The notes: generated by a model not told the origin, from the sequence alone. Counted from the first letter of the stretch, positions 12,143 through 21,176 are shown. The stretch: 64,000 nucleotides of DNA from Solirubrobacter sp963736505 (GCA_963736505.1 CAVTOZ010000003.1:1736001-1800000); one strand, 5' to 3'. Program-made: numbers and translations.

Positions 12143-12966
12143 GCCTCGCTCCGCTGGGTCGCCGCCTGGCGACCGTGACCGAGCATCGCCGCGTCGGCGC
12201 CTACGACGTCCTCGCGGTCGCGGACCCCGACGGTCCGGCACCCGCTCCCGGCCAGTTCTACATGCTCACCGCCGCCGAGCGCTGGGGCGGGGGAGCCGAC
12301 GAGCGCCCGTTCCTGCCGCGCGCGTTCTCGGTCCTGCGGGCGCGCGGGGAGACGCTCGAGTTCATGCTCGAGGACGTCGGGCCGGGCACCGCGCGGCTCG
12401 GCGAGCTGCGCGGCGGCGACGGCCTCTGGCTCGCCGGCCCGTTCGGCAACGGGTTCGCGCCGCCGCGCGACGGCCGCCGCGCGCTGCTGGTCGGCGGCGG
12501 CGTCGGCATCGCCCCGCTCGCGATATTGCAAGATGCCGGCGAGCTCCAGCTAGGCGGGAGGGCGAGCCCGCAGGGCGAGCCCTCCCAGCGACGCGAGCCC
12601 TTTGGGCGAGTCGTCGCCGGCTTCCGCGACGCCGAGCATGCGGAGGGTGCGTCGCTGCTCTCCGGCGCGCGCGTGGCGACCGACGACGGCTCGGTCGGCC
12701 ACGCCGGGCCGGTCACCGACCTGCTGCTCGCCGAGCTCGGGCGCGACCCTCAGGTCGAGATCTACGCCTGCGGTCCTCCAGGCATGCTGGAAGCCGTACG
12801 CGCCATCTGTGAAGCGCATGGCGTCCCGGCGCAGCTCGCGCTCGAGTCGGGGATGGCGTGCGGCTACGGCGCCTGCTTCGGCTGCGTCGTCGCGACCAAG
12901 GACGGCTACGTGCGGCTGTGCATCGATGGCCCGGTTCTGGAATCTTCCGCGCTGGAGCATGTGTGA
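12139..12966 (+). CDS. pyrK: Dihydroorotate dehydrogenase electron-transfer subunit with a palindromic in-frame insertion
   Basis: 275 residues from TTG 12139, which overlaps the carB stop. Ferredoxin-reductase-like: FAD-binding RAFSV near residue 60, NAD-binding LLVGGGVGIAPLA near 116, and C-terminal [2Fe-2S] cysteines in MACGYGACFGCVV and the C of RLCIDG. With PyrD it forms the type 1B enzyme that passes electrons to NAD. Between APLAILQDA and RVVAGFRDAEHAE there are about 25 extra residues rich in G, R, S, P, E and Q, encoded by two GC-rich hairpins (12556-12607). The codons ATA and TTG just before it are unusual for this genome. Confidence 0.9.
12556..12607 (+). repeat. Palindromic mini-element inserted within pyrK
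   Basis: GGGAGGGC (12556-12563) pairs with GCCCTCCC (12579-12586). Inside it, GCCC/GGGC pair around a 3-nt loop, separated from the outer stem by a tandem G-A mismatch. A second hairpin follows (GCCC 12597-12600, TTT, GGGC 12604-12607). Both hairpins carry the same unit, GCGAGCCC-N3-GGGCGAG, so the segment is a repeated palindromic unit. It keeps the pyrK frame. It resembles gene-internal palindromic elements in principle; other copies must be sought elsewhere in the genome. Confidence 0.6.
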
Positions 12967-13841
12967 AGCTTTTCCTCGACCTCGACGAGCCGGTCATCAA
13001 CGCCTCGGGCACGTTCGACGCGATCGCCGCCCGGCGTGCGTTCGGCGACGTGCTGCTGGAGCGCTTCCCGTTCGCCGCCTACGTCACGAAGACCGTCACG
13101 CTCGCCCCGCGCCAGGGCAACCCGCCGCCGCGGCTGTACGAGGTCCCGGGCGGCCTGATGAACTCGATCGGGCTCCCGAACAAGGGCCTGGATGGCTTCC
13201 TCGCCGAGGACCTGCCGAAGCTCGCCGAGCTGCCCGTCCCGCTGATCGTCAACGTGATGGGCACCGCGCACGAGGACGTCGCGCGCCTGGTCGAGACGGT
13301 CGGCGAGCGCGACGAGGTCGCGGCGCTGGAGCTCAACGTCTCGTGCCCGAACGTCAAGACCGGGCTGATGTTCGGCGCCGATCCGGGCGAGGTCGCGGCG
13401 CTCCTGGATGCGGTGCGTCCGCGCACTGGAAAACCGCTGATCGTCAAGCTGACCCCCAATTGCGCAAGCCCGGCCGACGTGGCCGCGGCCGCCGAGGCGC
13501 ATGGCGCCGACGCGGTTTCCCTGATCAACACGCTGCGCGGGATGGCGATGCATCCCCGCCGCCCCGGGGTGCCCTGGCTAGGCGGCGTCACAGGCGGGGT
13601 CTCGGGCCCCGCGGTCCGCGCGGTCGCCCTCGCGCAGGTCGCCGAGGTCAGCGCGCGCGTGAACGTGTTCGTGATCGGCATGGGTGGGGTACAGTCCGGC
13701 CGTCACGCGGACGACCTGTTGCGTGCGGGCGCAGATCTGGTCGCCGTCGGAACCGAATCCTTCCGGGATCCGCTCGCTGGTGAGCGGGTCCGATCCGAGC
13801 TCCAGGCCCTTCGGCCTGGACGCTTTGCCGCGCAACGATAG
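12963..13841 (+). CDS. pyrD: Dihydroorotate dehydrogenase, type 1B catalytic subunit
   Basis: 292 residues from GTG 12963, overlapping the pyrK stop (GTGA). The FMN-dependent TIM barrel has NASGTFD at the N terminus, the lid with catalytic cysteine in ELNVSCPNVK near residue 127, and phosphate-binding glycines in IGMGGVQSGRHADDLL. A partner PyrK directly upstream identifies the NAD-dependent 1B form. It is the last gene of the pyr operon; its final codons contain a strong hairpin that may be the operon terminator. Confidence 0.95.
   Translation: MKLFLDLDEPVINASGTFDAIAARRAFGDVLLERFPFAAYVTKTVTLAPRQGNPPPRLYEVPGGLMNSIGLPNKGLDGFLAEDLPKLAELPVPLIVNVMGTAHEDVARLVETVGERDEVAALELNVSCPNVKTGLMFGADPGEVAALLDAVRPRTGKPLIVKLTPNCASPADVAAAAEAHGADAVSLINTLRGMAMHPRRPGVPWLGGVTGGVSGPAVRAVALAQVAEVSARVNVFVIGMGGVQSGRHADDLLRAGADLVAVGTESFRDPLAGERVRSELQALRPGRFAAQR
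13801..13826 (+). terminator. Hairpin within the 3' end of pyrD, possible pyr-operon terminator
   Basis: TCCAGGCC (13801-13808) and GGCCTGGA (13813-13820) form a perfect 8-bp stem with a CTTC loop, followed by CGCTTTG. It lies in the last coding codons of pyrD and only a short T-run follows, so termination is plausible but not certain. Confidence 0.45.
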
Positions 13842-13939
13842 GCCGTCCAAAACCCCTGCAATTCGACGGCTTACCGTCAAGTGGCCTGAACAGCATTGAA
13901 CCTCAACTAAAGGTCCAGGTGAATTCCCTACCCACGCCC

Positions 13940-13967
13940 TTGTCGAGCGCCGGAGGCGCTGTAGACT
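13940..13967 (+). promoter_or_regulatory. Promoter of mihF
   Basis: TTGTCG (13940-13945) and TAGACT (13962-13967) are separated by 16 bases and resemble housekeeping -35/-10 hexamers. Transcription would start at or next to the ATG at 13976, giving a leaderless or near-leaderless mRNA. The rest of 13842-13975 holds only a weak 5-bp hairpin (13865-13878). Confidence 0.55.
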
Positions 13968-13975
13968 CGCCGCCC

Positions 13976-14320
13976 ATGCCGCCAGCGACGAAGACGCCGA
14001 CCAAGCCCCTCGTGGCTGCCCCTGAGCGTTCCCTCGACCAGCGGATGGAGGCCCTCAAGCGCGCGAATGAGATTCGTACCGCTCGAGCGCAGCTCAAGCG
14101 CGATCTCAAGGCCGGGCGTCGCAGCATCCATGACCTGCTGCTGGAGCCGCCCGAGTACGTCGAGACGGCGAAGGTCTTCGACATGCTCCTGGCGGTGCCG
14201 AAGTACGGCCGCGTGAAGGTCAACAAGGTGCTGCAGCTCTGCCGCATCTCGCCGTCGAAGACGATCGGCGGTCTTTCGCAGCGCCAGCGCACGGAGCTCG
14301 TCTCCATGCTGCGCCGTTAA
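13976..14320 (+). CDS. mihF: Integration host factor MihF (actinobacterial type)
   Basis: 114 residues from ATG 13976. The conserved core runs RTARAQLKRDLKAGRRSIHD, then LLAVPKYGRVKVNKVLQLCRISPSKTIGGLSQRQR, the helix-two-turn-helix fold of mycobacterial IHF. MihF is a nucleoid protein restricted to Actinomycetota and usually sits just before gmk, as here. An upstream in-frame ATG (13919) exists, but it would place the -10 box inside the gene and add a non-conserved tail, so 13976 is preferred. Confidence 0.92.
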   Translation: MPPATKTPTKPLVAAPERSLDQRMEALKRANEIRTARAQLKRDLKAGRRSIHDLLLEPPEYVETAKVFDMLLAVPKYGRVKVNKVLQLCRISPSKTIGGLSQRQRTELVSMLRR

Positions 14321-14323
14321 TCC

Positions 14324-14854
14324 GTGGTCTTCGTCATCACCGGTCCGTCCGGGGTGGGGAAGGGCACGCTGATCCGCACGCTGCTGGAGCGCGTCCCAGA
14401 GCTCCAGCTCGCGGTCTCGGCGACGACGCGCGACCCGCGTCCGGGCGAGGAGGACGGCGAGCACTACCACTTCCTCAGCGACGCGGAGTTCGACCGCCGC
14501 GTCCTCAACGGCGAGTTCCTCGAGCACGCCGAGTACTCGGGCCGGCGCTACGGCACGCTCAAGTCCGAGCTGGGCAAGGACAACGTCGTGCTCGAGATCG
14601 AGGTCCAGGGCGCGCGCCAGGTCGCGGGGGAGATGCCCGAGGCGGTGCGGATCTTCATCGCGCCGCCTTCGGAGGAGACCCTGCGCACGCGGCTGATCGG
14701 ACGCGGGACCGACGATCCGGCGCAGATCGAGGCGCGCCTGACGACCGCGAAGGCCGAGCTGGCGGCCCAGGACGAGTTCCCTCACGTCGTCCACAACGAC
14801 CGGCTGGACGACGCCGCGGAAGAACTCGAGCGCGTCGTGCGCGCGGCCCTCTAG
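14324..14854 (+). CDS. gmk: Guanylate kinase
   Basis: 176 residues from GTG 14324, three bases after mihF. The P-loop GPSGVGKGTL is at the N terminus, the GMP-binding segment SATTRDPRPGEEDGEHY near residue 34, and FLEHAEYSGRRYGT near 66. It phosphorylates GMP to GDP with ATP. Slightly shorter at the N terminus than typical (~190-210) but functionally complete. Its stop TAG forms part of a TAGACT box preceding rpoZ. Confidence 0.94.
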   Translation: MVFVITGPSGVGKGTLIRTLLERVPELQLAVSATTRDPRPGEEDGEHYHFLSDAEFDRRVLNGEFLEHAEYSGRRYGTLKSELGKDNVVLEIEVQGARQVAGEMPEAVRIFIAPPSEETLRTRLIGRGTDDPAQIEARLTTAKAELAAQDEFPHVVHNDRLDDAAEELERVVRAAL

Positions 14855-14864
14855 ACTCATCTAC

Positions 14865-15095
14865 GTGATTTCTCCCCGCGTAGACCGTCTGCTCGAGCAC
14901 GTCGACTCGCCGTATGCCAGCGTGATCGTCGCCGCCAAGCGCGCGCGTCAGATCAACAGCTACTACCACAACCTCGGCGAGGGCACCTTCGAGGAGTTCC
15001 CGCCGCCGATGGTCGACACCGCTTCCAAGAACTACCTGACGATCGCGCTCGAGGAAGTCGCGACCGGCAAGGTGGCCTACCGCTACCGCGGCTAA
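14865..15095 (+). CDS. rpoZ: RNA polymerase omega subunit
   Basis: 76 residues from GTG 14865. Conserved omega residues include SPYASVIVAAKRARQIN and, near the C terminus, KNYLTIALEEVATGKVAYR. Omega binds and stabilises the beta' subunit. Gene order gmk-rpoZ-coaBC is conserved in many bacteria. A TAGACT box (14852-14857) ends seven bases before the GTG, which suggests a second start of transcription and a leaderless mRNA in addition to readthrough from gmk. Confidence 0.93.
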   Translation: MISPRVDRLLEHVDSPYASVIVAAKRARQINSYYHNLGEGTFEEFPPPMVDTASKNYLTIALEEVATGKVAYRYRG

Positions 15096-15106
15096 CCGCC
15101 GCCCCG

Positions 15107-16363
15107 ATGCCGCGCATCCTGCTGGGAGTGTGCGGCGGCATCGCCGCCTACAAGGCGCTCGAGCTCACGCGCCTCGCCACCAAGGCGGGGCACAGCGTCC
15201 GCGTGGTCTGCACCGAATCGGCCACGCGCTTCGTGGGGCCGGCCTCGTTCGCCGGCATCACCGGGGCGCCCGTCCTGATCACCGAGTGGGATCCGGACCC
15301 GCTGCGCGGCGCCTTCCCGGGCGACCCGATGCCCGCGCACGCGCCGCTCTCGCACCTGGCGCTGGTCGAGCAGGCCGACGCGTACGTGATCGCGCCCGCG
15401 ACCGCGCACACGCTCGCGAAGCTCGCGGCGGGGCAGGCCGACAACCTGCTGACCGCCGCCGCGCTCGCATGCCGGCGACCGCTGATCGTGGCTCCGGCCA
15501 TGAACGATGCGATGTACGAGCATCCGGCCACCCAGGCGAACCTGCAGACGCTGCGCGCGCGCGGGGTGACGGTGCTCGAGCCCGGCACCGGCCCGCTCGG
15601 CTCGCCGGGCGAGTTCGGGATCGGACGCCTGCCCGAGCCGCCGCAGCTGCTCGCGGCCGTCGAGAAGGTCCTGCGCGGCGGCGGCGCGCTCGACGGGCTG
15701 CGCGTGCTCGTGACGGCGGGCGGGACGCGCGAGCCGATCGACGCGGTGCGCTTCGTCGGCAACCGCTCCTCCGGCCGGATGGGGCTCGCGCTGGCCGCCG
15801 AGGCAGAGCGGCGCGGCGCCAGCGTGACCGTGATCGCGGCCAACGTGTCGATCCCGCGGCCCTCAGGGATCGAATACGTTGATGTGGAGACCACCGCTCA
15901 GCTCGCCGAGGCGTGCGACGCCCGCTTCGACGCCACCGACGTGCTCCTCATGGCCGCCGCCGTCGCCGACTACGCGCCCGCCGATCCGCACGCGGGCAAG
16001 CTCAAGAAGGACCGTTCGGGGGAGGAACTCGAGCTGCGCCTCGAGCGTACGCAAGACGTGCTCTCCGGCCTCTCCGCCCGCCGCCGCGAAGGCCAGGTGC
16101 TGATCGGCTTCGCCGCCGAGCACGGCGACGGCGCGCTGGATTACGGTCGCGACAAGCTCGCGCGCAAGAAGCTGGACGCCGTGATCGTGAATGACATAGG
16201 CGGCGCCGGCATCGGGTTCGACGCGGCCGACAACGAGGTGTGGATCGTGACGGCAGACCAGGAGCTCCACGTGCCGCGCGCGCCGAAGGAACGGATCGCG
16301 GCGGCGATCCTCGAGACCGTCTTGAACCGCCGTTCATCTACCGAGTCAAAGGTTCGCCGCTGA
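15107..16363 (+). CDS. coaBC: Bifunctional phosphopantothenoylcysteine decarboxylase/synthase
   Basis: 418 residues. The N-terminal CoaC flavoprotein domain has GVCGGIAAYKALEL and the PAMN-type motif APAMNDAMYE near residue 128; the C-terminal CoaB domain starts near 200 with VLVTAGGTREPIDAVRFVGN, then SSGRMG, AAAVADYAP and the basic KLKK loop. It converts 4'-phosphopantothenate and cysteine to 4'-phosphopantetheine in CoA synthesis. Eleven bases after rpoZ; the next gene starts at the base after its stop. Confidence 0.95.
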   Translation: MPRILLGVCGGIAAYKALELTRLATKAGHSVRVVCTESATRFVGPASFAGITGAPVLITEWDPDPLRGAFPGDPMPAHAPLSHLALVEQADAYVIAPATAHTLAKLAAGQADNLLTAAALACRRPLIVAPAMNDAMYEHPATQANLQTLRARGVTVLEPGTGPLGSPGEFGIGRLPEPPQLLAAVEKVLRGGGALDGLRVLVTAGGTREPIDAVRFVGNRSSGRMGLALAAEAERRGASVTVIAANVSIPRPSGIEYVDVETTAQLAEACDARFDATDVLLMAAAVADYAPADPHAGKLKKDRSGEELELRLERTQDVLSGLSARRREGQVLIGFAAEHGDGALDYGRDKLARKKLDAVIVNDIGGAGIGFDAADNEVWIVTADQELHVPRAPKERIAAAILETVLNRRSSTESKVRR

Positions 16364-17338
16364 ATGGAACCCCTGGAGGAAGCTGCACCGGAGGGCTTGG
16401 CCCCCGCCGAGATCGAGGCCGCGGTGTCCGTCGCGCGCCGCGTCGCCGACAACATCCGTCGCGCCGTCGAGGTGCGCGACGAGGTGCTCGAGCGCGTGAT
16501 GGTCGCGATGCTGGCCGAGGGCCACATCCTCGTCGAGGACTACCCGGGGGTCGGCAAGACCGCGCTCGCGCGCGCCCTGTCGCGTTCGATCGACTGCCAG
16601 TTCGCGCGCGTCCAGTGCACCGCGGACCTGCTGCCCGCCGACATCGTGGGCACCAACGTCTACAACCAGCGCGAGGCGCGGTTCGAGTTCCGCCCGGGCC
16701 CGATCTTCGCGAACATCGTGCTCGTCGACGAGGTCAACCGCGCGTCGCCGAAGACGCAGTCGGGCCTGCTCGAGTGCATGCAGGAGCGGCACGTCACGAT
16801 CGACGCGATGTCGCACGAGCTCGCGCGGCCGTTCATGGTCTTCGCGACCCAGAACCCGGTCGAGTACGAGGGCACCTACCCGCTGCCTGAGGCCCAGGTC
16901 GACCGCTTCATGGTCCGGCTCTCGCTCGGCTACCCCGACGCGCGCGCCGAGGCGGGCATGCTCGCCGGCCACGAGTCGGGCGACCGCGTGCTCGAGCTCG
17001 AGCAGGTCGCCGACCGCGCCGAGGTCGTCGACGCCGCCGAGACCACGCACCGCGTGCACGCGTCGCGCGCGCTGCGCGACTACATCGTCGCGCTGCTGCG
17101 GCACACGCGCGACGACGACCGCACCGAGCTCGGCGCGTCCCCGCGAGCGGGCCTGATGCTGCTGCGCGCGGCGAAGGCGCGCGCGCTCGTCCACGGCCGC
17201 GACCACGCCCTCCCCGACGACGTCCAGGCGCTCTCCGAGAGCGTGCTCGCCCACCGGCTGATGCTCGCGCCGGAGGCGGCGGGCGTCACGCGCGAGGAGA
17301 TCGTGCGCGACGCGATCTCCGCGGTCCCGGCGCTGTAG
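16364..17338 (+). CDS. MoxR-family AAA+ ATPase
   Basis: 324 residues. Walker A in EDYPGVGKTALARAL near residue 64, Walker B in IVLVDEVNRASPKTQ near 121, sensor I at FMVFATQNPVEYEG and a C-terminal lid. MoxR proteins act as chaperones that assemble or activate partner complexes. It is directly followed by DUF58 and transglutaminase-domain genes, the standard MoxR-DUF58-TG cassette found in many bacteria. The ATG abuts the coaBC stop with no gap. Confidence 0.93.
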   Translation: MEPLEEAAPEGLAPAEIEAAVSVARRVADNIRRAVEVRDEVLERVMVAMLAEGHILVEDYPGVGKTALARALSRSIDCQFARVQCTADLLPADIVGTNVYNQREARFEFRPGPIFANIVLVDEVNRASPKTQSGLLECMQERHVTIDAMSHELARPFMVFATQNPVEYEGTYPLPEAQVDRFMVRLSLGYPDARAEAGMLAGHESGDRVLELEQVADRAEVVDAAETTHRVHASRALRDYIVALLRHTRDDDRTELGASPRAGLMLLRAAKARALVHGRDHALPDDVQALSESVLAHRLMLAPEAAGVTREEIVRDAISAVPAL

Positions 17339-17350
17339 GGAGCCGGCCCC

Positions 17351-18451
17351 GTGCGCTCGGCATTCGGCTGCGCGGGACTCGGGATCCTCCTGCTGCTGGT
17401 CGCCGGGACGTTCGACGCCGAGCCGCTGTACGTCACCGGCGGCGCGCTGCTGCTGCTCGGCGCCGGCGCGATCCTGTGGATCGGGCTCGGCGGCCACGGC
17501 GCGACGCTCGAGCGCGAGCTGACGACGCGCTCGGTCGTGGAGGAGCAGCCGCTGCAGGTGCGCATCCACGCCAAGGCGGGGCGGCTGCCGCTCCCTCCCG
17601 GCTGGATCGACGAGCCGCTGCTGCCCGAGCCCGTCCGCCTGCCCGCCGGCCGGCGCGACGCGCGCGTGCGCATCGAGGTCACGTTCGGCCGCCGCGGCCG
17701 GCGCCGGCTGCCGCCGCCCGCGCTCGTCCTGCGCGACCCGTTCGGCCTCGCCCAGCGCGTGATCGGCGGGCCGGCCACCGACGAGGTGCTGGTGCTGCCG
17801 AAGATCTACCCGGTCACCGTCACGGCCGGCGGCGGCGACGCGACGCCCGCGCACGCGCGCGCCTCGCTGCTCGCGGCGGCCGAGACGGAGATCGACGGCC
17901 TGCGGCCGTGGCGCGAGGGCTCGCCGGCGTCGCGCATCCACTGGCAGTCGCTCGCGCGCGGGGCCGGGCTGATGGAGCGCAAGCTGATCTCCGAGGCCGA
18001 CTCGCGCCCGCTGATCGTGCTCGACCCGCGCGCGCCGGCGTCGGCCGACGCGCTCGACGCCGCCGTGCGCGCCGCCGCCTCGCTCGCGATCCACTTCGCC
18101 AAGCGGACCGGCTGCGGGCTGCTGATGCCCGGCGACCGCCGCGCCACGGTGATCGTCAACGACCTGCAGTCCTGGCCCGCCGCGCACGTGCGGCTCGCGC
18201 TGCTCGACGACCAGACCGGGCCGTCGCTGGCGGTCGCGCAGAACCGCCGCGGGCTGATCGTCTACGTCGCCGCCCGGCCGGTCGACCGCGCGCCGCGCGG
18301 GCTCGGCCGAACGCCCGGCGGCTGCCTCGTCGTCGTGCCAGGCACGCTGCCCAGCCGGCGCGCCGTGCTCGAGGTCGCCGGCTGCCACGCCTACGTCTCC
18401 GGGCGCGTCGGAGGCGCGGCGGCCGTCGCGGCATTGGAGGGCGCGGCGTGA
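17351..18451 (+). CDS. DUF58 membrane-anchored protein
   Basis: 366 residues from GTG 17351. Two hydrophobic helices in the first 45 residues (GLGILLLLVAGTF; ALLLLGAGAILWIGLG) anchor it in the membrane. The DUF58 signature EGSPASRIHWQSLAR is near residue 193, followed by a vWA-like region (LIVLDPRAPAS). It is the conserved partner of MoxR ATPases; its biochemical function is not established. It lies between moxR and the transglutaminase gene in the same direction. Confidence 0.88.
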   Translation: MRSAFGCAGLGILLLLVAGTFDAEPLYVTGGALLLLGAGAILWIGLGGHGATLERELTTRSVVEEQPLQVRIHAKAGRLPLPPGWIDEPLLPEPVRLPAGRRDARVRIEVTFGRRGRRRLPPPALVLRDPFGLAQRVIGGPATDEVLVLPKIYPVTVTAGGGDATPAHARASLLAAAETEIDGLRPWREGSPASRIHWQSLARGAGLMERKLISEADSRPLIVLDPRAPASADALDAAVRAAASLAIHFAKRTGCGLLMPGDRRATVIVNDLQSWPAAHVRLALLDDQTGPSLAVAQNRRGLIVYVAARPVDRAPRGLGRTPGGCLVVVPGTLPSRRAVLEVAGCHAYVSGRVGGAAAVAALEGAA

Positions 18452-18506
18452 CTTCGTCACCGCGACCGGCAATTCGGCCCGCCTGCGCGAGTGGCGGTGG
18501 TCGCCT

Positions 18507-20735
18507 GTGAGTGCCGCCACCGTCAGCGTCCCCGGCCAGAGGGTCCGCAGCGCCGGGGGAGAGCTGCTGTTCGCGCTGCCCGTCGCGCGCGGGCTCACGT
18601 TCGCGGCGCTGTCGTCGTGGGGCGCGCTGCACTGGATGTCGATGCTCCAGCCCGCCGAGCCGGGGCGCGGGTGGGCGGTCGTGGCCGTCGGCCTGCTGGC
18701 GATGGGTGCGATGCTGCTCGCGGGCCGCCGGCCCGGCCGGCAGCGGCTCGTCTTCGCGCTCGCCTCGCTCGTGCCGCTGATCGCGCTGATGCTGCTCGCG
18801 GGCGGCGCGCGCGACGAGCTGCTGCGGCCCGACAACTGGAGCGAGCTGACCGCCGGCATCTCGCGCGGCATCTCCGACCTGCCTGGCGTGCGCGTGCCCT
18901 ACCGCGGGATCGACCCGTGGGTGCGGTTCGTGATCCCGCTCGGCGGCAGCGCGCTCGTGCTGGGCGCCTCGCTGCTCGCGTTCTGGCCGCGCCGCGGCGG
19001 CCTCGGGCACCCGCTCGGCGCGCTGACGGCGCTGATCGTGCTCTACGTCACGCCGGTGGTCGCGCTCGACTTCCGCAACGAGTTCCTGCGCGGCGCCGTC
19101 TTCACGCTGCTGATGATCGCGTTCCTGCGGCTGGAGAAGCTGCGCATGCCCGACGCGGGCGCCGCCGGCGCGCTGACGCTCGCGACGGTCGTGCTCGCGC
19201 TGATCGCGGCGCCGCTGCTGAACCGCAACACGCCGTGGTGGGACTACGAGACGTGGGCGCTGGAGACGTCGGCGTCGAAGTCGACCGCCTACACGTGGGA
19301 CCACAGCTACGGCCCGCTGACCTGGCCGCGCGACGGGCGCGAGCTGCTGCGCGTGAAGGCCAAGCAACCGGCGTACTGGAAGACCGAGAACCTCGACTCC
19401 TTCGACGGCGACCGCTGGCTGCGCACCGACGCGAACTCCGAGGCGTACGAGCTGCCGGCCAACCAGCGCACGGTCGCGCGCTACACGCAGACGATCCGCG
19501 TCTCGATCCGCAATCTGCGCAGCGAGCAGTTCGTCACCGCGGGCTACGCGACCAACGTCGCCGACCCCAACGTCGACGCGATCCCGACGATGGACGGGCT
19601 GTATCTGCCCGACCGCCCGCTGCGGCGCGGCGACGCCTACACCACGACGGTCTACAACCCGCGCCCGACTCAGGCCCAGCGCGAGCGCGCGGGGACGCGC
19701 TACCCGTCCGACCTGGACACGTTCCGCACGCTCACGGTCCCGGTCGACAGCCTCAACCTGCCGGGCGTCGCGCGCATGCGGATGACGTTCCCCGAGTTCG
19801 GCGACAAGGGGACGCCGCTGATCGCCGGCCCGCCGGCGGCCGAAGGCTCGAGCGCCGAGTGGATGCTCAACGCCAGCACGCTCGCGCCCGTGTGGGCGCT
19901 GGCCAAGCGCCTGAAGGCCGGCGCCAAGACGCCCGAGGACTACGTCCAGCGCGTGCTCGACTTCCTCGGCAACGGCTACTCCTACAGCGAGGTCCCGCCG
20001 AGGTCGGCCGACACGCTGCCGGGCTTCCTGTTCGACGCCAAGACGGGCTACTGCCAGCACTTCTCCGGCGCGATGGCGCTGCTGCTGCGGATGGGCGGCG
20101 TGCCCGCGCGCGTGGCCACCGGCTTTTCCACCGGCGCGACCGACAGCAAGACCGGGGAGTACGTCGTGCGCGACTTCGACGCGCACTCGTGGGTCGAGGT
20201 CTACTACCCCGGCTACGGCTGGTACACGTTCGACCCGACGCCCGCCGACTCGCCGGCGCGCGCGCAGCCGACCGACGCCGCCAACATCCCGACCGGCGGC
20301 AGCGGCCAGGCGCCGCGGTTCGGCTCCGGCGACGCGCCGTCCTCGCGCGCCGACGCCACCACCGCCGCCCAGGGCGACAGCACGTGGTGGCACATCCCGC
20401 TGTACGCCCTCGGCGGCCTGGCGCTGCTCCTCCTCGTCGGCGCGCGCGTGCGGCGCTGGCGCGCGGGCGCCCCGCCGGCGCTGTCGGAGCTCGAGCGCGC
20501 GCTGCACCGTACGCGCCGCGACCCGGCGCCCGGCACGACGCTGCACGCGCTGGAGCTGCGCTTCGCGTCCACGCCGGCGGCGGTCGGATACGTCCGCGCG
20601 CTGCGCGAGGCGCGCTACCGCGGACGCGACGCGCACCCCACCCGCGCGCAGCGGCGCGGCCTGCGCGCGGAGCTCGCCCGCGGCGCCGGAATCGTCGGCA
20701 GATTGCGCGCATGGTGGGCGCTTCCGCCGAGATAG
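18507..20735 (+). CDS. Membrane transglutaminase-like protein with DUF4129 tail
   Basis: 742 residues from GTG 18507. Several hydrophobic helices fill the first ~210 residues. The extracytoplasmic transglutaminase-like core has C516 (GYCQHFSGAM), H560 (DAHSWVEVYY) and D576 (FDPTPA), a complete catalytic triad. One further helix (IPLYALGGLALLLLVGARV) precedes a basic DUF4129-like C-terminal domain. Family members are suspected peptidases or amidases acting on cell-envelope polymers. Third gene of the MoxR-DUF58-TG cassette; a 55-bp gap precedes it. Confidence 0.9.
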   Translation: MSAATVSVPGQRVRSAGGELLFALPVARGLTFAALSSWGALHWMSMLQPAEPGRGWAVVAVGLLAMGAMLLAGRRPGRQRLVFALASLVPLIALMLLAGGARDELLRPDNWSELTAGISRGISDLPGVRVPYRGIDPWVRFVIPLGGSALVLGASLLAFWPRRGGLGHPLGALTALIVLYVTPVVALDFRNEFLRGAVFTLLMIAFLRLEKLRMPDAGAAGALTLATVVLALIAAPLLNRNTPWWDYETWALETSASKSTAYTWDHSYGPLTWPRDGRELLRVKAKQPAYWKTENLDSFDGDRWLRTDANSEAYELPANQRTVARYTQTIRVSIRNLRSEQFVTAGYATNVADPNVDAIPTMDGLYLPDRPLRRGDAYTTTVYNPRPTQAQRERAGTRYPSDLDTFRTLTVPVDSLNLPGVARMRMTFPEFGDKGTPLIAGPPAAEGSSAEWMLNASTLAPVWALAKRLKAGAKTPEDYVQRVLDFLGNGYSYSEVPPRSADTLPGFLFDAKTGYCQHFSGAMALLLRMGGVPARVATGFSTGATDSKTGEYVVRDFDAHSWVEVYYPGYGWYTFDPTPADSPARAQPTDAANIPTGGSGQAPRFGSGDAPSSRADATTAAQGDSTWWHIPLYALGGLALLLLVGARVRRWRAGAPPALSELERALHRTRRDPAPGTTLHALELRFASTPAAVGYVRALREARYRGRDAHPTRAQRRGLRAELARGAGIVGRLRAWWALPPR

Positions 20736-20754
20736 GCGCCTACAATCGGACGCG

Positions 20755-21114
20755 ATGGACGATGTCTACGACCTCTATCAGCGCGGCATGGCGCTGCTCG
20801 AGGACGGGGACTTCCACGCAGCCACCGTCCCACTCGCCAAGGCCGCGGACCTAGAGCCCGACAAGACGTCGATCCGCGAGGCGCTCGGGCGCGCGTACTT
20901 CCGCTCGAGCCACTTCGAGAAGGCGCGCGCGGAGTTCGAGGCGGTCGTCGAGCGGGCCCCGACGAACGACTACGCGCTGTTCTGCCTGGGACGCGCGCTG
21001 ATGAAGCTCGGGCGCGTCGCGGAGGCGCGCAAGCCGCTCACGCTGGCGGCCACGATGAACCCCAAGCGGCACGACTACCGGATCTATCGCGACCGCGCTC
21101 GTAAAGCTGCGTAG
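20755..21114 (+). CDS. Small TPR-repeat protein
   Basis: 119 residues made of about three tetratricopeptide repeats: YDLYQRGMALLEDGDFHAAT, then LEPDKTSIREALGRAYFRS, then APTNDYALFCLGRALMKLGR. No signal peptide or membrane segment. TPRs mediate protein-protein contact; no partner is evident. A TACAAT box (20741-20746) stands eight bases before the ATG, implying its own promoter and a leaderless transcript. Confidence 0.85.
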   Translation: MDDVYDLYQRGMALLEDGDFHAATVPLAKAADLEPDKTSIREALGRAYFRSSHFEKARAEFEAVVERAPTNDYALFCLGRALMKLGRVAEARKPLTLAATMNPKRHDYRIYRDRARKAA

Positions 21115-21126
21115 CCTCGTTAACGC

Positions 21127-21135
21127 TGCTACCCT
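21127..21135 (+). promoter_or_regulatory. Extended -10 promoter of the rimP-nusA-infB operon
   Basis: TGCTACCCT (TG-N-TANNNT), identical to the rpsO box and one base from the pyrR box. Transcription would start about seven bases downstream, leaving a leader of about 75 nt that contains a terminator hairpin. No clear -35 is visible. Confidence 0.5.
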
Positions 21136-21176
21136 GGACACACAAGCTTTTCGCGGCCGGACGGCCACTTTGGGAA

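Noticed and set aside
13919..13975. mihF start at ATG 13919
   Set aside because: It would put the -35/-10 boxes inside the gene and add 19 non-conserved residues.
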